Of a stretch of DNA of 64,000 bases, positions 37,463 to 45,939 are shown piece after piece (positions within the stretch are counted from its first letter, which is position 1; every line of letters begins with the position of its first letter). The stretch lies in the NCBI GenBank assembly GCA_964514215.1, contig CAZEPW010000014.1, forward strand, positions 1-64,000, read 5' to 3'. This DNA comes from CAYQUC01 sp964514215. GTDB taxonomy: Bacteria; Pseudomonadota; Gammaproteobacteria; UBA6429; Thiohalophilaceae. Both the position numbers and the translations under genes were made by a program. Below the pieces are notes generated by a model. The model saw only the letters and a list, made by a program, of their open reading frames with translations. It was not told where the DNA came from and did not search any database.

Positions 37463-37947
37463 GTTAGTTTTTCAATATCTTGTTTTCCCATTAATTTCAC
37501 GTGCTCACTTAGTGCAACTCCATTGGGAAGAATTAATGTTGGTTCAATTTCTAATAAAGGATACAGGACGAATGCCCGAATATACAACCCTAGATGAGGA
37601 ATTTTTAACCTATCGCTATTAACCCGTTGTTGACCATAAAGCAAAATATCCAAATCAAGGTTTCTTGCGCCCCATCTAACATTCCGAATGCGACCGTGTT
37701 TTTGTTCGATATCTTGCAATTTATCTAAGACGTCAATAGCCTTTAAATTACTTTCAATTTTGATGACTGAATTATAATAATCAGGTTGGTCTTGCGGCCC
37801 CATTGGTGGCGTTTTATAGAGAGAGGAATTTATAATAAAATTACAATTCTTAAGTGATTTTATCTCATCAGTGGCATCGTTAATCTGTTGTCTCGGTTGG
37901 TCTAAGTTACTGCCTAAACCAATATAGATACTTTGTTTATCCATCAT
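37459..37947 (-). CDS. folK: 2-amino-4-hydroxy-6-hydroxymethyldihydropteridine pyrophosphokinase
   Basis: FolK transfers pyrophosphate from ATP to hydroxymethyl-dihydropterin in folate synthesis. 162 residues. Motifs YIGLGSNLDQPRQQI near the N-terminus and RWGARNLDLDILLYG are diagnostic. It follows pcnB by 21 bases, as in E. coli. Confidence 0.95.
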   Translation of the reverse strand: MMDKQSIYIGLGSNLDQPRQQINDATDEIKSLKNCNFIINSSLYKTPPMGPQDQPDYYNSVIKIESNLKAIDVLDKLQDIEQKHGRIRNVRWGARNLDLDILLYGQQRVNSDRLKIPHLGLYIRAFVLYPLLEIEPTLILPNGVALSEHVKLMGKQDIEKLT

Positions 37948-37968
37948 GATTGTTAACTAGATTGAGAC

Positions 37969-39297
37969 TTACACCGGAGAGCTTTTACTGCTACTTTTAG
38001 AACTACTTTTACTTTTAGATTTACGTTTCTTACGACGTTTTTTAGGATTTTTATCCTTAACTTTAGTCAATAGTTCTTTTTGAAGGTTCTCATCTGCAAC
38101 TTGAAAATCAGTCCACCACTCACCTAATTCTTCTAAAGACTGCTCACCACTGGAAATTCGTAATAATAAAAAATCATAAGCCGCTCGAAAACGAGGATTT
38201 TCAAGTGTACGAAACGCCCTTTTACCCCTTCTATTTGATAACCGCGATTGCATAACCCAAATTTCACGCATCGGCGTTTGAAACCGACGTGGTATTGAAA
38301 CAGTATCAATCTGGCGCTTAATTACAATATCACCCGCCAGTTGCAATGCTTGTACCTCAGGCATACCAGATTCAATTAAGCGATGAGCTTCAATTTGCAC
38401 AGCAGACCACAATATCGCAGCAAACAAAAATGCCGGAGTAACCGGTTTTTTACTCGCAATGCGAATGTCAGTATTTTTAAGTGCTTGTGTAATAAAGGTA
38501 TTGGTGTAACTCGAATTTGATATAAGTTGCTCAGCAGCTACTGGAAATAAATGGCAAAACAAACCGTGTTTTACGATTAATTCATAATTTTTTTCTGCAT
38601 AACCTTCAAGAAATAATTTAAGCATTTCATCAAATAGCCTTGCAGCAGGAACACCTTGAAGTCGATGACCTAAATTTTGAATTTGCGTAACTATTTCGTC
38701 TGGAATATCAAATTTTAACTTCGCTGCAAAACGCGTTGCCCGTAACATTCGAACCGGATCTTCTGTAAAGCGGGTTTCAGGATCACCAATTAGCTTGAGA
38801 ATTTTATTTTCTAAATCAACAGCACCATTAACACGATCAACCACACTAAAATCAGCAATATTATAATACAAAGCATTAACCGTAAAGTCACGACGTACCG
38901 CATCATCTTCGAGCGTACCATACACGTTATCTCTAAGAATCATACCATCATCATGGGTTAAGCCAACTGTTTCATCGGTTGATTTGGAGTGATGCGCACG
39001 AAAAGTAGCAACTTCAATTATTTCGCGTCCAAAATGAACATGAGCCAGTCTAAATCGACGGCCAATTAAACGACAGTTTCTGAATAATTCATTAACTTGC
39101 TCAGGATGAGCATCTGTTGCAACATCAAAATCTTTGGGACGTAAGCCGAGTAATAAATCTCTAACGGCACCACCAACAAGATAAGCAGAAAAACCTGCAT
39201 TTTTTAAGCGATATAAAACTTTTAAGGCATTATCGCTGATATTTTGCCTTGAAATTGTGTGTTTATCCCGAGGAATAATGACTGTAGAAGTGCTAAT
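37969..39297 (-). CDS. pcnB: Poly(A) polymerase I, predicted AUU start
   Basis: PcnB adds poly(A) tails to RNA 3' ends, promoting decay. Reading back from the obvious ATG at 38943 the frame stays open and encodes the essential nucleotidyltransferase head: GFSAYLVGGAVRDLLLG, KDFDVATDAHPEQV and GRRFRLAHVHFG. An in-frame TAA lies 4 codons before the ATT at 39297, and no ATG, GTG or TTG occurs between them and the catalytic core. The ATT has an AAGG ribosome site 7 bases upstream. E. coli pcnB is known to start at AUU, so this start is accepted (442 residues). The C-terminus is a Lys/Arg/Ser-rich low-complexity tail, typical for RNA binding. Confidence 0.9.
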   Translation of the reverse strand: MSTSTVIIPRDKHTISRQNISDNALKVLYRLKNAGFSAYLVGGAVRDLLLGLRPKDFDVATDAHPEQVNELFRNCRLIGRRFRLAHVHFGREIIEVATFRAHHSKSTDETVGLTHDDGMILRDNVYGTLEDDAVRRDFTVNALYYNIADFSVVDRVNGAVDLENKILKLIGDPETRFTEDPVRMLRATRFAAKLKFDIPDEIVTQIQNLGHRLQGVPAARLFDEMLKLFLEGYAEKNYELIVKHGLFCHLFPVAAEQLISNSSYTNTFITQALKNTDIRIASKKPVTPAFLFAAILWSAVQIEAHRLIESGMPEVQALQLAGDIVIKRQIDTVSIPRRFQTPMREIWVMQSRLSNRRGKRAFRTLENPRFRAAYDFLLLRISSGEQSLEELGEWWTDFQVADENLQKELLTKVKDKNPKKRRKKRKSKSKSSSKSSSKSSPV

Positions 39298-39375
39298 ATT
39301 TTTACCTTATGTATCTTATTTTAACTGCAGATACAATAACATAATCAAGCATTTATACTAAGAACTAAATATCGC

Positions 39376-39567
39376 TTAGATATCTCTTCGTTCCCAAGTA
39401 TCTTCTAGTATCTTACGTCGGTCTTTACCTGTGCGTCGTGGGTCTTTATTAGGTTCAAATCGAATCATATCTCGTCGCTCAACGGTTTTTCGTCGTTCGT
39501 CAAATCGTCGATTTGGCCCAGAATATTCTGGAGTCGCTATCATCACAACATCTTTCTCCTCGTCCAT
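39376..39567 (-). CDS. Small Arg-rich protein of unknown function
   Basis: 63 residues, highly charged, with repeated Arg pairs (GPNRRFDERRKTVERRD, DPRRTGKDRRK). It has no transmembrane segment or signal. A GAGGAG-type sequence lies within the first codons rather than before the ATG. No family is recognised with confidence; similar short RR-repeat proteins occur beside regulators in some gammaproteobacteria. It is divergent from the CheY-like operon. Alternatively it may be a non-coding shadow, but the composition and isolation favour a gene. Confidence 0.6.
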   Translation of the reverse strand: MDEEKDVVMIATPEYSGPNRRFDERRKTVERRDMIRFEPNKDPRRTGKDRRKILEDTWERRDI

Positions 39568-39749
39568 TAGTTAAAGTTTATGTTAAGAATAACTATCGGT
39601 CAAAATTTATTTAAATTTCATTATATATCATAAACATACCAATCCTAGGCTTTTAATAAAATCCTATAAATTCGACGTATTTGTTAAACATTTCATGATT
39701 ATGCCGATAATTGATTTAGCAGAGACAACTACGCTAAGGACATATTTGA

Positions 39750-40115
39750 ATGAGCGAGCAACCTACAATTTTGATTATCGATGACAGTCGTGTATCACGC
39801 ATGATGATTAAATCAATAATCGTGGACAACCACGATTCGTGGAATATTCTAGAGGCAGCCAATGCCGATGAAGCTATCACCATTAGTGAAAAAAATGATA
39901 TCCAGCTAATGATCATCGATTACAACATGCCAGGAAAAACCGGTCTGGAAGTTGCCGGTGATTTAATTCGACTGCATCCCAAAGCCCACAAATTTATGCT
40001 AAGCGCGAACATACAAGATGCGATACGAGAAAAAGCAGAACAACTTTCTTTAAAGTTTGTTTCTAAACCAATTACTGAAGATCGTATCAAAAGCATTATT
40101 TCGGTATTGGAGTAA
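39750..40115 (+). CDS. Single-domain response regulator (CheY-like)
   Basis: 121 residues, receiver domain only. Acidic pair Asp11/Asp12, phosphorylation site Asp57 in MIIDYNMPGKTG, Ser85 in FMLSANI and Lys106 in FVSKPI are all intact. It has no output domain, so it should act by protein-protein contact as CheY does. AAGGA lies 9 bases before the start. It heads a three-gene operon (gaps of 3 and 4 bases) with a CheC-like phosphatase and a histidine kinase. Confidence 0.93.
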   Translation: MSEQPTILIIDDSRVSRMMIKSIIVDNHDSWNILEAANADEAITISEKNDIQLMIIDYNMPGKTGLEVAGDLIRLHPKAHKFMLSANIQDAIREKAEQLSLKFVSKPITEDRIKSIISVLE

Positions 40116-40118
40116 ATA

Positions 40119-40742
40119 ATGACGATGTTAACAGAGATACAATTAGACTCATTAACTGAGATAATTAATATTGGCATGGGTCAAGCTGCTGATTCATTAA
40201 GTAAAATGCTTAATGAAGAAATTGATTTATCCGTCCCTGAAATATTGTTCTTAAAACAAAGTCAAGCGGCTGAATATTTAGATAAAAATGCAAGGAGAAA
40301 TTTTAGTGGCGTGGCACAACAATTTGACGGATTAATCAATGGTGATGCTTTTTTATTGTTTCCCGAAGAAAAAAGCCTAGACCTTGTTCGCTTGTTGTTA
40401 AAAGATTCTACACCTCTTGAAGATATCACCGAAATGGAACAAGAAGCATTATGTGAAATTGGTAACATTATTTTAAACGCCGGGTTAAGTAGCTTGTCAA
40501 ATTTTCTTAAAACAGAATTAGGTGGCACAATTCCAATTTATCAATATGGTAATGGTGATAAAATATTATCAACATCGACATCAATTGAATCGAATTCATC
40601 AAATATACTTTTCATTCATGTCGACTTTGGAATTGAAAAAAATGATCTAAATGGTTATATCGTATTTATATTAACTGTCGACTCAATTCAATGTCTGACA
40701 CGAGCAATTGATCAGCATATAAATAAAATAATGCGGGCTTAA
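40119..40742 (+). CDS. CheC-like response regulator phosphatase
   Basis: 207 residues. CheC-family active sites follow D/S-x3-E-x2-N-x22-P. The first copy fits exactly: Asp10, Glu14, Asn17, Pro40. A second copy, with Glu in place of Asp/Ser, lies in ALCEIGNIILNAGL with Pro 23 residues after the Asn. Both half-sites being present suggests an active two-site CheC rather than one-site CheX. Its likely substrate is the phosphorylated regulator encoded just upstream. No CheD or receptor genes are nearby. Confidence 0.85.
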   Translation: MTMLTEIQLDSLTEIINIGMGQAADSLSKMLNEEIDLSVPEILFLKQSQAAEYLDKNARRNFSGVAQQFDGLINGDAFLLFPEEKSLDLVRLLLKDSTPLEDITEMEQEALCEIGNIILNAGLSSLSNFLKTELGGTIPIYQYGNGDKILSTSTSIESNSSNILFIHVDFGIEKNDLNGYIVFILTVDSIQCLTRAIDQHINKIMRA

Positions 40743-40746
40743 GACT

Positions 40747-41928
40747 ATGGATAAAGCCATTTCAAATTTACTACCTTACATCGTTAATAACAACGATAGC
40801 GGTATAATTGTTTTAAATAATGAACTTAAATCTGTTTTGATCAACGACTGGATAATAAAACATGCGAATTTAACAAAAAATAAATTGCTAAACCAAGATA
40901 TAATTTCGTTATTCCCAAAAATCAAAGATCAACGTCTTCATACCGTAATTGATGAAGCCATAAAATTAGGTCGCTCATCACTACTTTCTCAAGCGCTACA
41001 TAAATCACCTTTACCGTTGTACCAAGATTCCATCATCCACGGCACAAAAAAATTAATGCTGCAACGAATCACGATAAAACCGATTAAACAAAACGAACAA
41101 ACTTATTGTTTAATCCAAGTTTTTGATCTAAGCGCAGCAGTAGAAAGAGAAAATCTATTAAAAGCCACTGCAAAAAAAGCCAAAATATCGAAAGAACAAG
41201 CTGAATCATTATCTAAAATAAAAACAGAATTTGTTTCAACAATTAGCCATGAATTACGCACACCTTTAACTTCAATTACTGGATCAGTTGGGTTAATTTT
41301 AGGTGGGGCAACCGGTAATATTTCAACAGAAACAACTGCAATGCTAGAAATAGTCCACCGTAATTCGAATCGATTATTAAAGTTAATTAATGAGCTCCTA
41401 GATATTCAAAAAATCGAATCGGGTACTGTTGAATATAATTTTAAATCAACAAAACTAACACCAATCATATCCAATTGTATTGAAATGAATAACGCCTATG
41501 CTGATAAATTTGATATAAAATATAACTTCATATCAAGCAAAGGTGATTTTAATGTTTACATTGACCAAGAAAGGATAAGCCAGGTTATTTTAAATTTACT
41601 CAGCAATGCAACAAAATTTTCAGAAAAAAACAGCACCATTACGATAAAAACTGAACAAACTGCTAAAAATGTAAGAATTATTTTTACAGATAATGGGCCA
41701 GGGATTCCTGAAAGTTTTAAAAATAAAATATTCACTAAATTCGCACAAGTAAACTCTGAAGACAACCGAATGTATGCGGGTTCAGGGCTTGGACTTTGTA
41801 TTTGTAAATCAATAATAGAACATCACAATGGAAAAATAGATTTTTATAATAATAGTAAAGGCGCTACATTTTATTTTGATTTACCACTCGAAAAAACCAA
41901 ACACCCATCAAATATTACACATAATTAG
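40747..41928 (+). CDS. Cytoplasmic PAS-type sensor histidine kinase
   Basis: 393 residues without a transmembrane helix. A PAS-like N-terminal region (about 10-130, SGIIVLNNELKSVLIND) and a coiled-coil linker precede the HisKA domain (phospho-His in STISHELRTPLTSITGS). The HATPase domain has N box NLLSNATKFSEK, G1 DNGPGIPE, F box FTKFAQV and G2 GSGLGLCICKSIIEHHNG. It should phosphorylate the CheY-like protein in the same operon. Its stop lies 1 base from the end of the convergent DUF3501 gene, leaving no room for a separate terminator. Confidence 0.92.
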   Translation: MDKAISNLLPYIVNNNDSGIIVLNNELKSVLINDWIIKHANLTKNKLLNQDIISLFPKIKDQRLHTVIDEAIKLGRSSLLSQALHKSPLPLYQDSIIHGTKKLMLQRITIKPIKQNEQTYCLIQVFDLSAAVERENLLKATAKKAKISKEQAESLSKIKTEFVSTISHELRTPLTSITGSVGLILGGATGNISTETTAMLEIVHRNSNRLLKLINELLDIQKIESGTVEYNFKSTKLTPIISNCIEMNNAYADKFDIKYNFISSKGDFNVYIDQERISQVILNLLSNATKFSEKNSTITIKTEQTAKNVRIIFTDNGPGIPESFKNKIFTKFAQVNSEDNRMYAGSGLGLCICKSIIEHHNGKIDFYNNSKGATFYFDLPLEKTKHPSNITHN

Positions 41929-41929
41929 T

Positions 41930-42526
41930 TTAACATTTAAAATCTAAGGTTAATGCTTGTTTAATATTATCACAGATTAAATTATCTACTGTTAAATTTT
42001 TATGATCTGAACCTATTTTAATAGCAGCTCCGTTGCATGCAGCTAAAGTCATCTGCTCTGTAAATTCAAATCTCATAAAATGAACCGCCGAAGTTTTTTC
42101 AGCATTATCACGTTCCATATCTTCATCGGCAATGGCCATGACTTTATCAAAACCTTCAATTTGCACCCAAATAGCATCCTCTATACCTATCAACTTTTCT
42201 AACGCAAGTCGACGTTCGGCAACATCTGCATATTCAATCATAAAAGTTGCTTTTAGATTTTGTCCATTTGGAATTAAAGGGTTATATGCACTTAACTCTT
42301 CATCTATCGCAGCCTGTTCAAATATTTTTTCAATTCGTAACATTTCTTGAATTTGATATTGGATGGTTAACTGGTCTTCAAAATACAAAGTGGCATTATC
42401 ACCTAGCGCTACTCGTCTATTTTTTTTATGCGCCATGACTTTACTTCTAAATTTATCACGCTCTTTTGAATATGTTTCTAAAGTCATTAAATCTGCATGT
42501 GTTAATTGAGTCATTTTTGATTCCAT
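41930..42526 (-). CDS. DUF3501 family protein
   Basis: 198 residues, soluble. Motifs THADLMTLETYSKERD, KKNRRVALGDNATLYFE and HFMRFEFT match DUF3501, a family of unknown function that I recall being encoded with rubrerythrin and CCG-type Fe-S proteins. That is the arrangement here: it is the third gene after rubrerythrin and the Fe-S protein, 25 bases from the latter. Confidence 0.85.
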   Translation of the reverse strand: MESKMTQLTHADLMTLETYSKERDKFRSKVMAHKKNRRVALGDNATLYFEDQLTIQYQIQEMLRIEKIFEQAAIDEELSAYNPLIPNGQNLKATFMIEYADVAERRLALEKLIGIEDAIWVQIEGFDKVMAIADEDMERDNAEKTSAVHFMRFEFTEQMTLAACNGAAIKIGSDHKNLTVDNLICDNIKQALTLDFKC

Positions 42527-42551
42527 TGTTAATATATCTTAAATAATTTTA

Positions 42552-43904
42552 TTAAATACCATAAGCTTTACGTAATAAACTAATAGTATGTATTGAGCTA
42601 CTGCTATCCTGCAAACCATTTTTAATTTGGTGTCCAGCCATAGGACAATCACTTGTATAATAATTTGCATTTTCCTGCTTCACTCGATTAACCACCGGTT
42701 TCGCAATTTTCATCGATATTTCATGAAATTCTTTTTTAACAGCATAGGTTCCATCATGTCCAGAACATCGTTCAATTGGTGTAACTTGAGTATCAGGTAT
42801 TAAATTAAAAATATCACGCGTTTTCAGCCCAATATTTTGTACACGCTGATGACAAGCTACTTGATAAGCTACTTTACCCAGTGAACTGTTAAAATCTGTT
42901 TTAAATAAACCATCTTTATGGCGTAAAAACAAATACTCAAAGGGATCAAAAATGGCTTTTTTAACGGCTTGAACATTAGCATCATTTGGAAACATCAATG
43001 GCAACTCTTGTTTAAACATTAATACACATGATGATACTGGTGCAACAATATCCCAACCTTGATGAACCAAATCGATAAGTTGATGAATATTATTGTCTTT
43101 GGCTTTTTTAACCGCATCTAAATCGCCAAGTTCTAATTTTGGCATACCACAACATTGCTCTTGTTTTATCGTAGTCACTTCGATGCCATTATGTTGATAG
43201 ATTGCAATTAAATCTTCAGCGATATGAGGCTCATTATAATTCGCATAGCAAGTAGTAAATAAAACAACCTTGCCTTTGGTTTTAGTTCCAGCTTGAGTTA
43301 AATTTGTATTTGATTTTATAATTGAGTTTTTAATTCTGTCGCGTAACGTCTTACTCTCGTAACGAGGTATAACGGCATTATGGTGCACGCCCAAAACAGG
43401 CTCAAGCATTTTGCGAGCCGTGTCGTTTTGATTTACAAAATTAACCACAGAATTAATAATGGGAAAACTGGCGGCTTTGCCTACAAAATCAGTGGATGAC
43501 AGTATTTTATTACGAATACTCGTATTATGTTTTTTAAAATGTACGGCTTTAGCTCTTAACATTAAATGCGGAAAATCCACATTCCATTCATGAGGAGGAA
43601 CATACGGACATTTTGTCATATAACACAAGTCGCACAAATAACAATGCTCAACAACCTTCCAATAATCTTTTTTCAAAATGCCATCAACTTCAAAAGTATC
43701 AGACTCATCAACTAAATCAAATAGCGTTGGAAAAGCGTTGCATAAACTAACACAACGTCGACAACCATGACATATATCGTAAACACGTTCCAATTCTTTG
43801 AATAATGATCCTTCATTGTAAAAATCAGAATTTGTCCAATCGATAGCGTGCCGTGTTGGTGCTTCTAAACTGCCTTCTCGTGGAATAGTTGTTTTTGATG
43901 ACAT
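42552..43904 (-). CDS. CCG-domain (HdrB/GlpC-like) iron-sulfur protein
   Basis: 450 residues. The N-terminal part has two cysteine clusters, CHGCRRCVSLC and CYLCDLCYMTKCP, each suited to a [4Fe-4S] cluster. The C-terminal part has two CCG-type modules: TTCYANYNEPHIAED with EQCCGMPKLELGD, and ACHQRVQN with ERCSGHDGTYAV, the second having CSG instead of CCG. Such modules occur in heterodisulfide reductase HdrB, GlpC and LldE. No flavoprotein partner is adjacent, so it may relay electrons to the rubrerythrin encoded upstream. The transcript passes a hairpin at 43944-43980. Confidence 0.87.
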   Translation of the reverse strand: MSSKTTIPREGSLEAPTRHAIDWTNSDFYNEGSLFKELERVYDICHGCRRCVSLCNAFPTLFDLVDESDTFEVDGILKKDYWKVVEHCYLCDLCYMTKCPYVPPHEWNVDFPHLMLRAKAVHFKKHNTSIRNKILSSTDFVGKAASFPIINSVVNFVNQNDTARKMLEPVLGVHHNAVIPRYESKTLRDRIKNSIIKSNTNLTQAGTKTKGKVVLFTTCYANYNEPHIAEDLIAIYQHNGIEVTTIKQEQCCGMPKLELGDLDAVKKAKDNNIHQLIDLVHQGWDIVAPVSSCVLMFKQELPLMFPNDANVQAVKKAIFDPFEYLFLRHKDGLFKTDFNSSLGKVAYQVACHQRVQNIGLKTRDIFNLIPDTQVTPIERCSGHDGTYAVKKEFHEISMKIAKPVVNRVKQENANYYTSDCPMAGHQIKNGLQDSSSSIHTISLLRKAYGI

Positions 43905-43943
43905 TTTTAATTACCTTTTATAATCTTAATTTTTTGATGTCAC

Positions 43944-43980
43944 AAAAAATTAAGCCGGTAGTAATACCGGCCTAATTTTT
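43944..43980 (-). terminator. Hairpin/attenuator between rubrerythrin and Fe-S protein genes
   Basis: GCCGGTA / TACCGGC with a GTAA-type loop, extended by A+T pairs, and T-rich sequence on the minus-strand 3' side. It lies 22 bases after the rubrerythrin stop and could terminate most transcripts, giving more rubrerythrin than downstream products. Confidence 0.65.
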
Positions 43981-44002
43981 ATATCGTTTACAACATTAAT
44001 AA

Positions 44003-44422
44003 TTAATCATCAAGATTATCTAATGCTTTTTGGAAACGATTAGCATGTGAACGCTCAGCTTTTGCTAACGTTTCAAACCAATCAGCAATTTCATCAAAAT
44101 TTTCTTCACGAGCAGCTTTAGCCATACCTGGATACATATCGGTATATTCGTGGGTTTCACCCGCTATTGCAGCTTTCAAGTTGTCACCGGTTGGTCCAAT
44201 TGGTAAACCAGTTGCAGGATCACCTGTTTGCTCTAAATATTCCAAATGACCATGGGCATGTCCAGTTTCACCTTCTGCTGTTGAACGAAAAACAGTTGCT
44301 ACATCGTTATAACCTTCCACATCAGCTTTGGCTGCGAAATATAAATATCGTCGATTTGCTTGTGACTCACCGGCAAAAGCATCTTTTAAATTTTGTTCTG
44401 TTTTGCTACCTTTTAATGACAT
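44003..44422 (-). CDS. Rubrerythrin (short, diiron domain only)
   Basis: 139 residues from the ATG at 44422. An AAGGAGG site lies 8 bases upstream; an ATG six codons earlier is upstream of this site and unlikely. Ferritin-like diiron ligands are in AFAGESQANRRYLYFA, STAEGETGHAHGHLEYL and AIAGETHEYTDMYP, with ERSHANRFQKAL last. The C-terminal rubredoxin domain of classic rubrerythrin is missing, so electrons must come from another protein. Role: peroxide reduction or related oxidative stress defence. Confidence 0.93.
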   Translation of the reverse strand: MSLKGSKTEQNLKDAFAGESQANRRYLYFAAKADVEGYNDVATVFRSTAEGETGHAHGHLEYLEQTGDPATGLPIGPTGDNLKAAIAGETHEYTDMYPGMAKAAREENFDEIADWFETLAKAERSHANRFQKALDNLDD

Positions 44423-44702
44423 TTTCATGACCTCCTTCAAAATTAAGTTACTGAGTTGTGATGGAATTTTATCAAAAAATTCAGTTTAGACTCAGTCTAA
44501 TAACTGAACAAAATATTACGTGGTTCCCTAAATTTTGTCAATGCTCGTTAACCCTAACCCTCCAATATTAAAATAGATTATTATTTATTTTTCAGCTATT
44601 TCATAAATACCGTATAATAGTTTAAAAAGTTTCATTATAAAGAACCTAATCAGTATTTTACGAAGAAATTATTTATCGCAATATTTAACATACTTACATA
44701 TT

Positions 44703-44960
44703 ATGGCAACGAAAAAAAAATCAAAAAAATCCAATTCAAATGCAGATTTCAACTTTGAGACCGCGTTAGAAGAACTTGAACAGCTTGTTGAAAAAATGGA
44801 ACAGGGGGAATCTAGCCTTGAAGAATCACTCGTTGATTTCGAGCGTGGTGTACTATTAACCCGCCAATGTCAGGAATCACTAAAATCGGCAGAGCAAAAA
44901 GTTCAAATATTGTTGGAACAAAATGGCCAACAAATTCTGAACAATTTTGACGATGAATAA
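44703..44960 (+). CDS. xseB: Exodeoxyribonuclease VII small subunit
   Basis: 85 residues. NFETALEELEQLVEKMEQGE and SLVDFERGVLLTRQCQESL are the family helical motifs. Several XseB copies bind each XseA (encoded at 3896-5236). xseB-ispA-dxs is the standard gammaproteobacterial order. The N-terminus is Lys/Ser-rich. Confidence 0.95.
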   Translation: MATKKKSKKSNSNADFNFETALEELEQLVEKMEQGESSLEESLVDFERGVLLTRQCQESLKSAEQKVQILLEQNGQQILNNFDDE

Positions 44961-44991
44961 TCAATATAATAAATAAAAGCGGTACCTAAAA

Positions 44992-45879
44992 TTGCACTTA
45001 AATGAACAAATGTCTCAATGGCGACTTCATGTTGATACCGCCATGGAAAACTGGTTACCTCAAGAGTTAACCAACCCGATTAACTTGCACCAAGCAATGC
45101 GCTATTCAGTATTAAATGGCGGCAAACGAATACGTCCAATTTTGGCATATGCCACAGGCGAAAGCTTTGGCGCATCGGCTAAAAATATCGATGTGCCAGC
45201 AAGTGCAATCGAACTAATTCATGCCTATTCACTAATCCACGATGATCTACCCGCGATGGACGATGACGATTTACGCCGAGGCCGTCCCACCTGCCATATT
45301 GCCCATGGTGAAGCGATGGCCATTCTTGCTGGTGATGCCCTACAAGCCTTAGCATTTCGTATTTTGAGTCATTACGGTGATGATTTATCCAATGACCAAC
45401 GAATCGATATGATCAAAATATTAACCTTAGCCAGCGGTTCCCGCGGAATGGCTGGTGGACAAGCAATTGATCTTGATTCAGTCGGTAAACAAATTACCAT
45501 ATCTGAACTCGAGAATATGCATATTCATAAAACCGGTGCGTTAATTCGAGCGAGTATTAACATGGGCGCTTTATGCGCCAGCAGAATAACCGAGGCAGAA
45601 CTAAAAATTCTCGATCATTATGCCAAATGCATTGGTCTGGCATTTCAAATTAAAGACGATATTTTAGATGTAGAAAGTGACACCCAAATATTAGGCAAAA
45701 CTCAAGGTGCTGATGCGGCAAAAAATAAGCCAACCTACCCTTCTTTAATTGGCATGACAGAATCAAAAAAACTAACAAAAGAACTGCTAGAACAATCATT
45801 AAGCAGCTTAGAAAAGCTCAATTTACAATCAACTCGGTTAGAGCAATTAGCGCACTTTATCATAGAGCGAAATCATTAG
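44992..45879 (+). CDS. ispA: Farnesyl/geranyl diphosphate synthase
   Basis: IspA condenses IPP and DMAPP to farnesyl diphosphate for quinones, undecaprenyl carrier and heme O. 295 residues. First Asp-rich motif LIHDDLPAMDDDDLRRGRP and second FQIKDDILDVE are intact, with GGKRIRP for IPP binding. The start is uncertain: a TTG at 44992 or an ATG at 45010. It lies 31 bases after xseB. Confidence 0.94.
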   Translation: MHLNEQMSQWRLHVDTAMENWLPQELTNPINLHQAMRYSVLNGGKRIRPILAYATGESFGASAKNIDVPASAIELIHAYSLIHDDLPAMDDDDLRRGRPTCHIAHGEAMAILAGDALQALAFRILSHYGDDLSNDQRIDMIKILTLASGSRGMAGGQAIDLDSVGKQITISELENMHIHKTGALIRASINMGALCASRITEAELKILDHYAKCIGLAFQIKDDILDVESDTQILGKTQGADAAKNKPTYPSLIGMTESKKLTKELLEQSLSSLEKLNLQSTRLEQLAHFIIERNH

Positions 45880-45939
45880 TGATATCAGGTCAGCTACGGT
45901 ATATTACAGGTCTATAAATAATCAAGTCGCTTTGTTCTA

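Noticed and set aside
38944..39297. Truncated pcnB starting at ATG 38943
   Set aside because: The upstream in-frame sequence encodes the essential catalytic head, so the gene is longer with an AUU start.
42552..43904. GlpC of an anaerobic glycerol-3-phosphate dehydrogenase
   Set aside because: No glpA or glpB is adjacent; the neighbours are rubrerythrin and DUF3501, so a general CCG-domain name is safer.
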